64,000 nt of DNA from Chitinophagales bacterium. GTDB taxonomy: Bacteria > Bacteroidota > Bacteroidia > Chitinophagales > Chitinophagaceae. The stretch lies in the NCBI GenBank assembly GCA_017303415.1, contig JAFLBJ010000001.1, positions 1,550,001 to 1,614,000 of the forward strand, given 5' to 3'. Position numbers and translations under genes: made by a program. Shown here piece by piece: positions 54,787 through 62,959 of this stretch. The notes below the pieces were generated by a model that ran no database searches, had not been told where the DNA came from, and saw only the letters and a list, made by a program, of their open reading frames with translations. How positions within the stretch are numbered: position 1 is the stretch's first letter; every line of letters starts with the position of its first letter.

Positions 54787-54983
54787 GATAACGTTTACGG
54801 CTTGGCATGTGGCGGTATTTGAAAATCTTCAGCACGTAACCACAGCTAAATTTGTGACTTAAAGTTCATTGTTTATTCTATTGCTAGGCGTTATCCGTCG
54901 GCTGGAACTGAAGTGGAATAGTGAACAAAAAGCTGAGAACATGTTTGCCGCCCCGCCATATTGCCAAACCGCTTGTTGTGTGC
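54787..54983 (-). repeat. attC-like site 2
   Basis: GATAAC, then GGCTTGGCATGTGGCGG ... CCGCCATATTGCCAAACC, then GTTGTGTGC. The L-type boxes are strongly complementary. The centre (TTCATTGTTTATTCTATTG) is shared with site 9. Confidence 0.75.
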
Positions 54984-54986
54984 TAT

Positions 54987-55904
54987 TCATTGTCTCAGTT
55001 CATTAAGTAGTGCATGTTCTGGTCTCCTTAGTAAACTATCTGTCAACTCCAGGTTTTTGATATGGTCGTCTATACCATACCCAAAACTCAAATCGTTCTT
55101 TAAATAAATGTAAATGCCCTTTCGTATGGTAAATGGCTTGAGGCGATTTAAAATTTCCGCTCTATTTATGATAAACGTTTTGATTAGTTCTTTGGAATTG
55201 GTTTCAATATGTCTGAATAGCCTCTTAATATGCTTATCGCCTGTTATTCGTTGGTATAAGTCGGGTTTGTTCGCTTTACAATATTGTAAATACCATGAAA
55301 TAAATAGACGGAATTGATTCGTTGAATATATATCGCTACCGCTATTAGAAAGATATTTTATCCAAATTTGAGGATTGTTCCAGCCAAATGAGTCTCTCAA
55401 GAAGTTGTAAGAATAGGTATAGGCTTTTAAACTTTGAAAACTGGCTGTGTATTCTTCTAGCAAACCAATAAATCCATTTTGTTGTGTCACATGATTTGAG
55501 TCTGTAGAGTTGATGTAAGTGTCATAAGCAAAAAGCAATTTTTTGTCGCTTAGTGGAATTGATTTATCAAGTTGCCTTGATGGAATTGATTTGAATTTCC
55601 GAATGGCAATTGTCATTGTGTCGTTTAGTCTGTATCTATATAAAGTGTCATTGTCAAATGGTGAATTAATAGTAAAACTGAAAGCATGATAAGCTTCATG
55701 TATAATAGTTGGATAGTTAAGAAAGTAATCTTGCAAACTGTCTTCCCTTGCTAAAAAGTCCACAGTGGATGCATCGTAATTTTTAAGAACAGCATAATTG
55801 TCTGGCAAATATTTCTTCGTAATTTCAAGCAAAACATCTTTTTTGGATGAATGCTCCGTCAAAATGGCAGTTAGAAAAATGGTTATAAGAAGTTGAACTT
55901 TCAT
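54987..55904 (-). CDS. putative zinc metallopeptidase with HExxH motif, cassette 2
   Basis: This 305-residue protein, from the ATG at 55904, gives a signal-like hydrophobic N-terminus; an upstream ATG adds 25 residues derived from the attC-like DNA. The catalytic motif H69-E-A-Y-H73 is followed by E150-E151 in GLLEEYTASF, a spacing compatible with a third zinc ligand in gluzincin-like enzymes. No family is recognised overall. The stop lies a few bases before site 2, as in typical cassettes. Confidence 0.7.
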   Translation of the reverse strand: MKVQLLITIFLTAILTEHSSKKDVLLEITKKYLPDNYAVLKNYDASTVDFLAREDSLQDYFLNYPTIIHEAYHAFSFTINSPFDNDTLYRYRLNDTMTIAIRKFKSIPSRQLDKSIPLSDKKLLFAYDTYINSTDSNHVTQQNGFIGLLEEYTASFQSLKAYTYSYNFLRDSFGWNNPQIWIKYLSNSGSDIYSTNQFRLFISWYLQYCKANKPDLYQRITGDKHIKRLFRHIETNSKELIKTFIINRAEILNRLKPFTIRKGIYIYLKNDLSFGYGIDDHIKNLELTDSLLRRPEHALLNELRQ

Positions 55905-55918
55905 GATTTTATTGAATG

Positions 55919-56118
55919 GCACACATCGATCAGGGCTTTCTGCTGTGCTGATACTCCGTGGTTCGACAGGCCGAAACACAGCTGAGTAAAGTTAGGGAAG
56001 ATAATTTTATATTCTGTTGCCTGGCATTATTCGTCAGCCGGCACTGCTGCACGTAAACGAACTGGACGATGAGGATATATACGTCCAGCCGCTATAGCGC
56101 CAAACCACTGTTGGCTGC
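55919..56118 (-). repeat. attC-like site 3 (diverged)
   Basis: The left part GCACACATC, spacer, GGGCTTTC shows a degraded L-type box. The right part GCGCCAAACCAC then GTTGGCTGC is well kept. The centre includes GTTGCCTGGCATTATTCGTC and GATGAGGATATAT as in other sites. Confidence 0.6.
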
Positions 56119-56131
56119 AGCACTATTTTAA

Positions 56132-56545
56132 TTAATAGAGGTTTGTTGGATAAGTCATGTCAAATTTTGGGCTCTGAATATTAAGTTTATTACAAAGGCT
56201 GTCAAAGCTCTTTCTGGTCAAAGGCCCGTATTTTGGTTTATCTTGAAATTCACTATTTGTCCGTTCTATAATGTAATAGTTTACGACATTTTTGTCAATC
56301 TTTATTGGGGAGTTCTGCAACAAAGGGTGTTGCTTGGCATAAATAAAATTTGAATTATAGCCAACTGCAATTACGTACGCAGGAACTAATTGTTCTTTTT
56401 TATATAAACTTCTACTTTCATGCAAGTCTATCCATGTTACCTCATAATCATCCACAACATTGTCTGAATCGCTGTCAAAAAGTGCACAGCCTGAAAGCTG
56501 AAATAATAAAACACCCAAGGTAATTGTCTTTATGACTCTAAGCAT
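56132..56545 (-). CDS. small lipoprotein, cassette 3
   Basis: This has 137 residues from the ATG at 56545, which places lipobox LSGC (C20) correctly; the longer ORF starts inside the attC-like DNA. The acidic DSDSDNVVDDYEV follows the lipid anchor. No family is recognised. Standalone lipoproteins are common integron cargo. Confidence 0.65.
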   Translation of the reverse strand: MLRVIKTITLGVLLFQLSGCALFDSDSDNVVDDYEVTWIDLHESRSLYKKEQLVPAYVIAVGYNSNFIYAKQHPLLQNSPIKIDKNVVNYYIIERTNSEFQDKPKYGPLTRKSFDSLCNKLNIQSPKFDMTYPTNLY

Positions 56546-56561
56546 AACGGGAACTGTGTTG

Positions 56562-56696
56562 CAGCTAACGGCTACGTATTGGCGATGATGGGGCATTTGA
56601 AAAACGTCAGCCTAACATTTGCACAAATGCCCAAAAGAATTACAAATGTTGAATTTACAACAGTCAGCCCGACTATTGCCAATACGATGTTAGCTG
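56562..56696 (-). repeat. attC-like site 4 with internal hairpin
   Basis: CAGCTAACG then CGTATTGGCGAT ... ATTGCCAATACG then GTTAGCTG. It is shorter (135 bp) and contains GGGCATTTG/CAAATGCCC as an extra inverted pair. It lacks the conserved long centre of the other sites. Confidence 0.7.
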
Positions 56697-56756
56697 TTCG
56701 TTGTTTTTCTGTCTATTAGGTAGTTTAATTATGTTCTTTATTTAACTTCTACATAT

Positions 56757-57218
56757 TCAAATTATTATATTTTCTTTTGAAATGTAAATTAGTTCTCTTT
56801 CCAATCTATCAAAGTTTTCTTCATTTTTAGGCACTACATAAATTTTCATTTTCTCACATTCTTCCACAGTTTTAAAAATCATACGAAAGAAAATTTTTGA
56901 TTTTGAATCGCTTATTTTTTCAAACCCCACTTCCATCTCAAAAAGCGGTTGCGAAGTCCTTGTCCAAGTAACTAATTTATTCGGTACGATATTTTTAAAA
57001 ATGGACGAGTTCTCGTAGTTGCCTTTTTCAGGTCCGTGCATGGTCAAAAGCCACTTTCCGCCTGGTCGTAAGTCAAATTCGTGTATTGTATTCGTAAATC
57101 CTTCTGGGCCCCACCATTTTTGTAAATATCTGGGATTGGAAAATGCTTGATAGACTAATTCAAACGGAGCATTAAGTTCTCTCGAACTGTAAATTTCATT
57201 TTCTGAATTTGTACTCAT
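56757..57218 (-). CDS. SRPBCC/AHSA1-like protein, cassette 4
   Basis: This 153-residue protein of the Bet v1-like START superfamily has SSRELNAPFELVYQAFSNPRYLQKWWGPEGF at the front, the signature of AHSA1 (activator of Hsp90 ATPase homologue) proteins. DLRPGGKWLLTMHGPEKGNY and TWTRTSQPLFEMEVGFE follow. Such proteins bind hydrophobic ligands; the role is unknown. The final lysine/isoleucine-rich end is unusual, but the domain looks complete. Confidence 0.9.
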   Translation of the reverse strand: MSTNSENEIYSSRELNAPFELVYQAFSNPRYLQKWWGPEGFTNTIHEFDLRPGGKWLLTMHGPEKGNYENSSIFKNIVPNKLVTWTRTSQPLFEMEVGFEKISDSKSKIFFRMIFKTVEECEKMKIYVVPKNEENFDRLERELIYISKENIII

Positions 57219-57274
57219 TTATCACTAAGAGTTTGTCTTGTTAATATTATTTTGATGATTTTCACGGTACAATG

Positions 57275-57409
57275 ACCGCTAACGCCAGCGGCTTGGAGCA
57301 GGCAGACTAATTTATGAAATCTTCTGGCGACGGCCCACTTATGTTCCTTCTTTCTTTTGGGCCGGAGCTAGCACGCAACAGGCTTGCGCCAAGCCACCCT
57401 GTTAGCGGT
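57275..57409 (-). repeat. attC-like site 5
   Basis: ACCGCTAACG and GTTAGCGGT are perfect 9-base arms. Inside them GCGGCTTGG pairs with CCAAGCC. At 135 bp with a different centre, it is of another subfamily from sites 6-8. Confidence 0.75.
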
Positions 57410-57411
57410 AG

Positions 57412-58056
57412 TCACGTCTTAGATTCTAATTGCTTGATTAAACGTTTCACAGAAAACTTCGGGTTAATTATTAGTCCCAGTTTGAGCCATTTTAGACTAT
57501 TTTGATAATCTCCCGCAGAGTTATAGATTTCTGCAATCAGCTTATAAAATCCCGTAATGGTTGCCGGACTTAATTCATACTTGTCATTCATGATAAGTTT
57601 AAAATACTTATCCCGTTTCTGATCATCTCCAAAAATGGCATACGTTTCGCCAAACTTAAATGCGGTATTAATTCTGGCATAGTTATACATCTCACAAGAG
57701 AGAGCTTCCGCAAAAAGCAGTTCCTCGTTAATAAAGTTATTTATTTTCACTTCCAGCTTTCCTTTCAAATTAAATTGACAAATTTTGCACAAAGTAAAGT
57801 ACCTATTACAAGTTGTTCGTGTTGAAAAAGGGAAATCAGTTTTAAAAAGCATGGATTCCAGCAAGAACGGGAAGCAAGTGTTCGACCCAACTACTTTACC
57901 TACGGCATCATTACGTAGAGTCGATTGAGAAATTCCTAATTGATTTAGTTCGTCATTAATAAGTTCAAGGTATTTGTCCCGATCTTTATCCTGAGGAAAC
58001 CAAATCAAATCTACTAACGTACTGTCAATATCCACAAAATAATCGTCAAATGTCAT
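57412..58056 (-). CDS. unrecognised protein with TPR-like end, cassette 5
   Basis: This 214-residue protein is mostly helical, with a C-terminal segment (about 165-205) AEIYNSAGDYQNSLKWLKLGLIINPK resembling a tetratricopeptide repeat. Four cysteines cluster near the middle (TCNRYFTLCKICQF). No named family is seen. The stop lies immediately before site 5. Confidence 0.7.
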   Translation of the reverse strand: MTFDDYFVDIDSTLVDLIWFPQDKDRDKYLELINDELNQLGISQSTLRNDAVGKVVGSNTCFPFLLESMLFKTDFPFSTRTTCNRYFTLCKICQFNLKGKLEVKINNFINEELLFAEALSCEMYNYARINTAFKFGETYAIFGDDQKRDKYFKLIMNDKYELSPATITGFYKLIAEIYNSAGDYQNSLKWLKLGLIINPKFSVKRLIKQLESKT

Positions 58057-58070
58057 GCTGTAAGATTACC

Positions 58071-58262
58071 GCTAACGTTCGGGCTTGGCGACGTGGCGAC
58101 ATTCCGAGTTACGTAAGCCAGGACTGGTGCTATTCAAAGATATGAAGATGAAAATATATTCTGTAGCTGGGCTTTATTCGTCAGACGGATATGTCGTTGA
58201 GGATTGTTTTATCGATGAGGATTTGTTCGTAAAGCCGCCATGACGCCAAACCCCTTGTTAGC
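58071..58262 (-). repeat. attC-like site 6
   Basis: GCTAAC, GTTCG, GGCTTGGCGACGTGGCG ... CGCCATGACGCCAAACCCC, TT, GTTAGC. The arms differ by one base in spacing, compatible with an extrahelical base. The downstream gene's stop codon (TAA at 58260-58258) is part of the GTTAGC/GCTAAC box. Confidence 0.82.
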
Positions 58263-59028
58263 CGCCGTTCTTCTGTTCGGCAAGTTCGGAAAGAAGGCGG
58301 TCATGTTTGGCGTTCCATGTTGTGTCTCTTTCAATTTCGGCTGTTTCATAAAGGGCAAATATTTCGTCAATCTTTTTTACTGCAAAATCCATAAATTGTT
58401 TCGCTTCAATTTCTGCGCTAGCGAAATGTGTATGAAACATAAGTCCGTAAATGCCTAACGTAACAGAGTAAGGAGCAATGGCTCCATCCTTTTCAATAGT
58501 TACTCTTGCTCCGTCAATGCACTCAAAGTCTTCGGTAATCTTTCCGCCCTCACTACCAGTTGTGCCAATTGAAGATCCTTTATCAAAATTTGTCCACCTT
58601 TGATTATTGGTAGTTGTGGTTTCTACTGTTGGATTATTTATTCGGTTTTGAAGTTCTTTTGGCGATATAATACCCACACGACTTAAAGCCATAGAAAGAT
58701 AGGGTTCAAGATTTGTTTGTTTTTTGTCCTCACTTAATGATTTTAAAAAAGGAATTACGCTTGGGTGTTCTTTGAATAAATGAATTCTTTTGAGCGCAGC
58801 AAATCGTACATCAATGTCTGGGTCGGATTGTATGCTAAATTTCAAAAGGTCAAAAAATCTATTTTGTCCCGTGTCGCCAAGTGACATTATTGCTCCAAGC
58901 CGTTCCTCTGAACTCAAAGAAGCAAATTTTGCTTCTGACGTTAGATTATAGTCGTTTTTATTTTTGTCAAATCGTTTGCTCTCGCCTATATTTTTCTTTT
59001 TTCCAAAAAGTATTTTGAATAGGTTCAT
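58258..59028 (-). CDS. HEAT-repeat-like protein, cassette 6
   Basis: This protein has 256 residues from the ATG at 59028 (MNLFKILFGKKK); the longer ORF begins within attC-like DNA. Alpha-helical HEAT-type repeats span about 40-130 (RLGAIMSLGDTGQNRFFDLLKFSIQSDP, then DVRFAALKRIHLFKEHPSVIPFL). A C-terminal beta domain (about 160-250) follows. The N-terminal 'FKILFGKKK' resembles that of two other cassette genes here (MGLFDKIFGRSKK, MSFFKKLFGGDSK). The function is unknown. Confidence 0.72.
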   Translation of the reverse strand: MNLFKILFGKKKNIGESKRFDKNKNDYNLTSEAKFASLSSEERLGAIMSLGDTGQNRFFDLLKFSIQSDPDIDVRFAALKRIHLFKEHPSVIPFLKSLSEDKKQTNLEPYLSMALSRVGIISPKELQNRINNPTVETTTTNNQRWTNFDKGSSIGTTGSEGGKITEDFECIDGARVTIEKDGAIAPYSVTLGIYGLMFHTHFASAEIEAKQFMDFAVKKIDEIFALYETAEIERDTTWNAKHDRLLSELAEQKNGG

Positions 59029-59038
59029 ACGAATGGAG

Positions 59039-59231
59039 GCTAACGTCCGGGCTTGGCGTTGTGGCGATATTCCGTGTTCCGTCAGCCCGGATATGTTGCT
59101 GATCAAAGATATGAAGATGAAAATATATTCTATAGCTAGGATTTATTCGTCAGATTGATATGTCGCTGAGCAGCGATATATCGATCAGGATGTATTCGTA
59201 AAGCCGCCATGACGCCAAACCCCTTGTTAGC
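59039..59231 (-). repeat. attC-like site 7
   Basis: GCTAACG, GGGCTTGGCGTTGTGGCG ... CGCCATGACGCCAAACCCC, GTTAGC. Very close to site 6 throughout the centre (AAAGATATGAAGATGAAAAT), so the two are recent duplicates or a homogenised set. Confidence 0.82.
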
Positions 59232-59286
59232 GGTAGCGTGCATTAAAATTGAGTACAAATGCTGAATAACTTGTCAATTCTAAAAT

Positions 59287-59685
59287 TCATCTAGTGACAC
59301 TGATACTAGCTTTCTTTGCTTTCAGTATACCAATTACAAAAAGTACTTGCCCCAACGTAAACAAAAGATAAGGGGCAATCATTAAGGCCCTTGTCACATA
59401 ATAGTTGTCAAAATAGACAAAGAGATTCCCGGCAAAGGCAAACATTGATAAGATAATATGCAGTAGAAAAAGTCTATGTTGAACTATCTTTCCATTTCGT
59501 TCTATTATGTAATAAATCAGAGATGCTATTCCAAGCCATATAATCGGAATCAGGGTTGCGAAAAACCACGGGGGATATATTGTGGTATGCCAACCAGGTA
59601 ATACAGAAAAAGCCGCATCTTGAGAAAAGAAGGATAGCAGCCCAATTGTAAAAATAATCAGAAATATAAAAGAATATTTGACCAT
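59287..59685 (-). CDS. small multi-pass membrane protein, cassette 7
   Basis: This protein has 132 residues with four hydrophobic helices, from the ATG at 59685 (MVKYSFIFLIIFTIG). The segment GWHTTIYPPWFFATLIPIIWLGIAS sits between helices one and two. No family is recognised. The layout is reminiscent of small DoxX-like or sensor-type membrane proteins without a specific match. Confidence 0.65.
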   Translation of the reverse strand: MVKYSFIFLIIFTIGLLSFFSQDAAFSVLPGWHTTIYPPWFFATLIPIIWLGIASLIYYIIERNGKIVQHRLFLLHIILSMFAFAGNLFVYFDNYYVTRALMIAPYLLFTLGQVLFVIGILKAKKASISVTR

Positions 59686-59700
59686 AAAGCTTAAGTTGCC

Positions 59701-59899
59701 GCTAACGGCCACAGCTTTGCGTTCGGCAGGGTATTGGGAAAACGTTCAGCCCGGAACTGCAGCCGATTAAAGATACTGAAGCTGAAAATATATTCTGTTG
59801 CTCATCCGTGTTCGGTGAGCCGGATATGTAGCTGATAGTAGAACTGACAATGAGGATTTATTCGTCGCCGCTGCTGACGCAAAGCTGAATGTTGTATGC
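59701..59899 (-). repeat. attC-like site 8
   Basis: GCTAACGG, CACAGCTTTGCGTTCGGC ... GCTGACGCAAAGCTG, GTTGTATGC. The L-type boxes are AGCTTTGCG/CGCAAAGCT instead of TTGGCG/CGCCAA. It is nearly the same as site 10 in its left half. Confidence 0.78.
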
Positions 59900-59911
59900 C
59901 GCTTTTCTTTG

Positions 59912-60178
59912 TCACACAGGTGTTGAAATAATTATATTGGCAACTCTTCTGCAATTATCAATATTACCCAACAATCCCATTCTTTCGGTCTCTACTTTTA
60001 AAAGATATTGTGCTATTGCCTCGCTGTCTGATTTGTCAATTCTTAATTTGAAAACTTGAGGTACGTAGGTGTGATATTCATCTCTTGCTTCCTCATACTC
60101 ATTTACTCCAATTGGGTCCCACTCATTCCACAATAGTTCATCAATGATTTTGTAAAGATTTTTCTGTTCCTGTGTCAC
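59912..60178 (-). CDS. DUF1871-like small protein, cassette 8
   Basis: This 88-residue protein contains IIDELLWNEWDPIGVNEYEEARDEYHTYVPQVFKL and ETERMGLLGNIDNCRRVANII, the arrangement of DUF1871 (Bacillus YugE-like) and related immunity-type proteins. It is the second gene of a two-gene cassette, 25 bases after the gene at 60204. The family call is from recall only. Confidence 0.7.
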   Translation of the reverse strand: MTQEQKNLYKIIDELLWNEWDPIGVNEYEEARDEYHTYVPQVFKLRIDKSDSEAIAQYLLKVETERMGLLGNIDNCRRVANIIISTPV

Positions 60179-60203
60179 CCAAATAAGTTTTTTATTTTGT
60201 CAA

Positions 60204-60665
60204 TTATAGTTGTTCTTTTTTTGTCGGATAAATATTTAATTCGTCAAAAGGGTCAAAGTTTGGTTCAAGTCCTTCAGCTATTACCCGTCCTGTTTCATAG
60301 CGTCTACCATCTTTGTCAATTAAATAAGGGTAACAATATATTGTCGTTCTATAAAGCTTTGGGTCTGGAAATTGAAAGTCAATCTGAGCTTCCGTTATAA
60401 AGTCTGTATCAAAGCCATTTGCGACTAATTCTTTATCAATAATTTCTTTTAATGTCTTTGCGTTAAGAGTCAATGGATGAATGTTGAATTCTATCGGGGT
60501 GAACGAAGCCTGCAAAACATTTAAAGAAGCCTTTGTCAATTTAAGTTGTCTTGCCGCATTTAATAACCAGTCACCCATATAGCCGCAACTATAGTAGCGT
60601 TCTGTCCCAAAAAAACTTTGTGTGATGTTATGAGGAATTCCGTTAAGGTTTCTACGTCTTGGCAT
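60204..60665 (-). CDS. unrecognised protein, cassette 8
   Basis: This 153-residue protein starts with a basic MPRRRNLNGIPHNITQSFFGTERYY. The middle is helical and the C-terminus is acidic (FDPFDELNIYPTKKE). No named family is recognised. It shares one cassette with the DUF1871-like gene, because no attC-like DNA separates them; a toxin-antitoxin or protein-partner pair is one possibility but is not shown. Confidence 0.68.
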   Translation of the reverse strand: MPRRRNLNGIPHNITQSFFGTERYYSCGYMGDWLLNAARQLKLTKASLNVLQASFTPIEFNIHPLTLNAKTLKEIIDKELVANGFDTDFITEAQIDFQFPDPKLYRTTIYCYPYLIDKDGRRYETGRVIAEGLEPNFDPFDELNIYPTKKEQL

Positions 60666-60682
60666 AAGGTCTGTCTAAAGTG

Positions 60683-60880
60683 GCATACAACGTTAAAGCA
60701 TTGGCGAAGTGGCGGTATTCTGTGTTCCGTCTGCTGGGTGCCGCTGCTGATTAAAGATGCAAAAGCTCATTGTTTATTCTATTGCCCGGCGATATTCGTC
60801 AGCCGAAACTGAAGCTGAGTAGCGAAGAAAAAGCTGAGAATATATTCGTCGTTCCGCCATTTTGCCAATGCAATGTTACC
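60683..60880 (-). repeat. attC-like site 9
   Basis: GCATACAAC, GCATTGGCGAAGTGGCGG ... CCGCCATTTTGCCAATGC, GTTACC. The L-type arms are complementary over nearly all 18 positions. The start box is the exact inverse of the other end of cassette 8 (GTTGTATGC at 59891). Confidence 0.82.
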
Positions 60881-60885
60881 TGCTG

Positions 60886-61440
60886 TTATTCGTCATTTTG
60901 TTTTAAATATTTTATTGGAACATGGTCTGTCAACCAAACGCCATTGTCCGAAATAGAGAACTGAAAGTTGTCATTATACATTTGTTCTGCAAGTACTTTG
61001 AAAACAAATGGCTTCCCATGCCTTTGTCCAACTTTAATCGCTGTATCAAAGTCGCTGCTCAAATGAACATGTTGCCTATTGCGTTTTTCAAGTCCTGTGT
61101 CCAAAATGGATTGCACCGATTTTTCACCAGTTCCATGAAAAAGGATTTCTGGTGGTTTTTGGTTTATGTAACCTAATTCAATCTCTACTGAATGTCCTTG
61201 ACTTGCTCTTATCTTGTCAAGCGTATCATTAAATGCAAATCGCTTCTTTCCGTTTGTCGCAACGATATGATTTAATATTTCTCTATCAAAATTAACCCCG
61301 TAGTTATTTGCTTTTTCAATCAATTCAGCTATGTCTGTCCAACCGCTTTGGTCAAGTTGAATGCCAATAGTTTCAGGTTGATGTCTTAATACTAGACTTA
61401 GAAACTTGCTAATGTGTATTATTTGTTTGTCGCTACTCAT
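60886..61440 (-). CDS. kptA: RNA 2'-phosphotransferase, KptA/Tpt1 family, cassette 9
   Basis: This enzyme moves a 2'-phosphate from RNA to NAD+, as in tRNA splicing and repair; bacterial copies lack the splicing pathway and may act on damaged RNA. At 184 residues it has RHQPE with R19-H20, RASQGHS (78-84), FHGT (101-104) and HVHLS (124-128), the four catalytic clusters. Substrate-binding residues look intact. It overlaps the following gene start by 8 bases, so the two are a coupled pair within one cassette. Confidence 0.93.
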   Translation of the reverse strand: MSSDKQIIHISKFLSLVLRHQPETIGIQLDQSGWTDIAELIEKANNYGVNFDREILNHIVATNGKKRFAFNDTLDKIRASQGHSVEIELGYINQKPPEILFHGTGEKSVQSILDTGLEKRNRQHVHLSSDFDTAIKVGQRHGKPFVFKVLAEQMYNDNFQFSISDNGVWLTDHVPIKYLKQNDE

Positions 61441-62035
61441 TTTTTATTAAATCGCAATGATACCAATTTACAAATAACAAATCGAAAGCTTTATCAACGT
61501 TTAAAATTTCTTTTGTTGTGTTGTCATTCCATTGAGCAATACAAAGTTCAATTACCGTGTCGTCATTGAGAGTTCCAAAGTAACTCGTGTTGTCTGTTTT
61601 AATAGCAAAACCGTTTGTAAGAACATTGCCGTTGATAATAACTTGTCCAACTGAGTTACAATTTAGAAGAGCCTTGAGCTCATTAAAATTAACTTTCAGG
61701 TTGGGTGAACCAATTGTTTTCCTTACGTGGCAATTTTTAAACAATGTGTATTCGTCGTTCTTCTTGCTATGGTTGGCCCAAACCTCTTTAATGCCATTAA
61801 ATTCTTCTTCAATTTTTGGTAGAGAACTTTGGTTTAAAAATTCATTCTGTCTGTAATCGTCCTCATGAATAAAAATGTCAGATTCAGTTTCCTTTGTCTT
61901 TTGCGATAATTGAGGAAACTCGTTTGAAATAGTTGGTGTCGTGAACCAAATATCGTTTGGGTTCATACTCTTAACCTTAGCAGTCTCGGGTTCTGTCTTT
62001 TTGCTTCGCCCAAATATTTTGTCAAATAGTCCCAT
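61433..62035 (-). CDS. unrecognised protein paired with kptA, cassette 9
   Basis: This 200-residue protein has an FDKIFGRSKK N-terminus like other cassette proteins. A low-complexity linker (20-70) and a C-terminal globular region (about 100-200) follow, with WANHSKKNDEYTLFKNCHV and LNCNSVGQVIINGNV segments. No family is recognised. It is translated first; kptA follows with an 8-base overlap, suggesting a functional pair. Confidence 0.68.
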   Translation of the reverse strand: MGLFDKIFGRSKKTEPETAKVKSMNPNDIWFTTPTISNEFPQLSQKTKETESDIFIHEDDYRQNEFLNQSSLPKIEEEFNGIKEVWANHSKKNDEYTLFKNCHVRKTIGSPNLKVNFNELKALLNCNSVGQVIINGNVLTNGFAIKTDNTSYFGTLNDDTVIELCIAQWNDNTTKEILNVDKAFDLLFVNWYHCDLIKNE

Positions 62036-62046
62036 TGTAAGTTGTA

Positions 62047-62086
62047 GAGTGTCGCTTTATAATAGCAGAAAGCTCATTGTTGGCAG
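62047..62086 (-). repeat. truncated attC-like remnant
   Basis: Only about 40 bases separate cassettes 9 and 10. They hold AAAGCTCATTGTT, a fragment found in the centre of sites 2 and 9, followed by the box GTTGGCAG. The left boundary box expected for cassette 9 is missing. Confidence 0.6.
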
Positions 62087-62092
62087 TAGTTT

Positions 62093-62734
62093 TTATTTGA
62101 TAGTTATTGTCAAAGAGTTTAGTTGTTGGGTTCCGCATTTAGGGCACTTATAAATAATGTCATAAAATTGAATTTTATCATTTGTCTTGAGACTTTTGAC
62201 AGTTTTTATCTGTTTGTCAGGCAAATAACTTCCTATAGATAAATCAAAAGAAGCAAGCAGATTCATATTGGATTTTGAAAATCGAGTTCGAAAAGAGAGC
62301 ACTTGGAATTGATGCTTGTATTTGCAGTCAGGTAAATACACGCTAATAATTGGATTGGCCAAAATCTGCTTTACAGTCAAAAGCGTATCTTTTGTGTTTG
62401 CAAGTTGGGCAATAGGATAAGGAACTTTCTTAACTTGATAAGTTTCTGAATGAACCAAGCTATCATCTTCGTAAAGTTTCAACGTGTCTGGCTTTTCTGC
62501 AGCAACATTTATTAGATATTTATTGGGTCCAACTTTCGTGAGGGTACCATGAGAAATAGAGAACCTGACGTTTTTGACAAAATACGTTGATGTTTGCAAT
62601 CCGATGTAATTCTCAACTCCAATATAAAGTTCTTTATCGTTTGGGTCTTGCGAACTGAGATTAAAGAATTTAGGCTGTGCAAGTAAAGAAATCTGCAAAG
62701 AAAATAGGATGTATAGTATTAACTGGGTCTTCAT
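62093..62734 (-). CDS. GldM C-terminal-domain-like exported protein, cassette 10
   Basis: This protein has 213 residues from the ATG at 62734, giving a signal peptide (to about 19). The body resembles the GldM C-terminal beta domains of the gliding/T9SS motor: NDKELYIGVENYIGLQTS, SHGTLTKVGPNKYLINVA and VKKVPYPIAQLANTKD. A CPKCG knuckle ends it (residues 197-201), possibly binding zinc. As a lone cassette gene it is unlikely to be a motor part; a surface or decoy role is a guess. Confidence 0.72.
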   Translation of the reverse strand: MKTQLILYILFSLQISLLAQPKFFNLSSQDPNDKELYIGVENYIGLQTSTYFVKNVRFSISHGTLTKVGPNKYLINVAAEKPDTLKLYEDDSLVHSETYQVKKVPYPIAQLANTKDTLLTVKQILANPIISVYLPDCKYKHQFQVLSFRTRFSKSNMNLLASFDLSIGSYLPDKQIKTVKSLKTNDKIQFYDIIYKCPKCGTQQLNSLTITIK

Positions 62735-62741
62735 AAAATTG

Positions 62742-62942
62742 CTGCCAACGGCCACAGCTTTGCGTTCGGCAGGGCATTTGGAAAACGTCCAGCCTTGAAC
62801 TGCAGCCGACCGAAGTTACAAAAGATGAAAATATATTCTGCTGCTCATCTGTGTTCGGTCAGCCGGAGATGTAGCTGATAGTAGTACTGCCGATGAGGAT
62901 TTATTTGTCGCCCCATGCTGACGCAAAACTGCTTGTTGTAGG
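62742..62942 (-). repeat. attC-like site 10
   Basis: CTGCCAACGG, CACAGCTTTGCGTTCGGC ... GCTGACGCAAAACTG, GTTGTAGG. It closely matches site 8. The left end CTGCCAAC is the inverse of GTTGGCAG at 62079, the other end of cassette 10. Confidence 0.78.
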
Positions 62943-62959
62943 TAACCCTTTGTCGTTTG

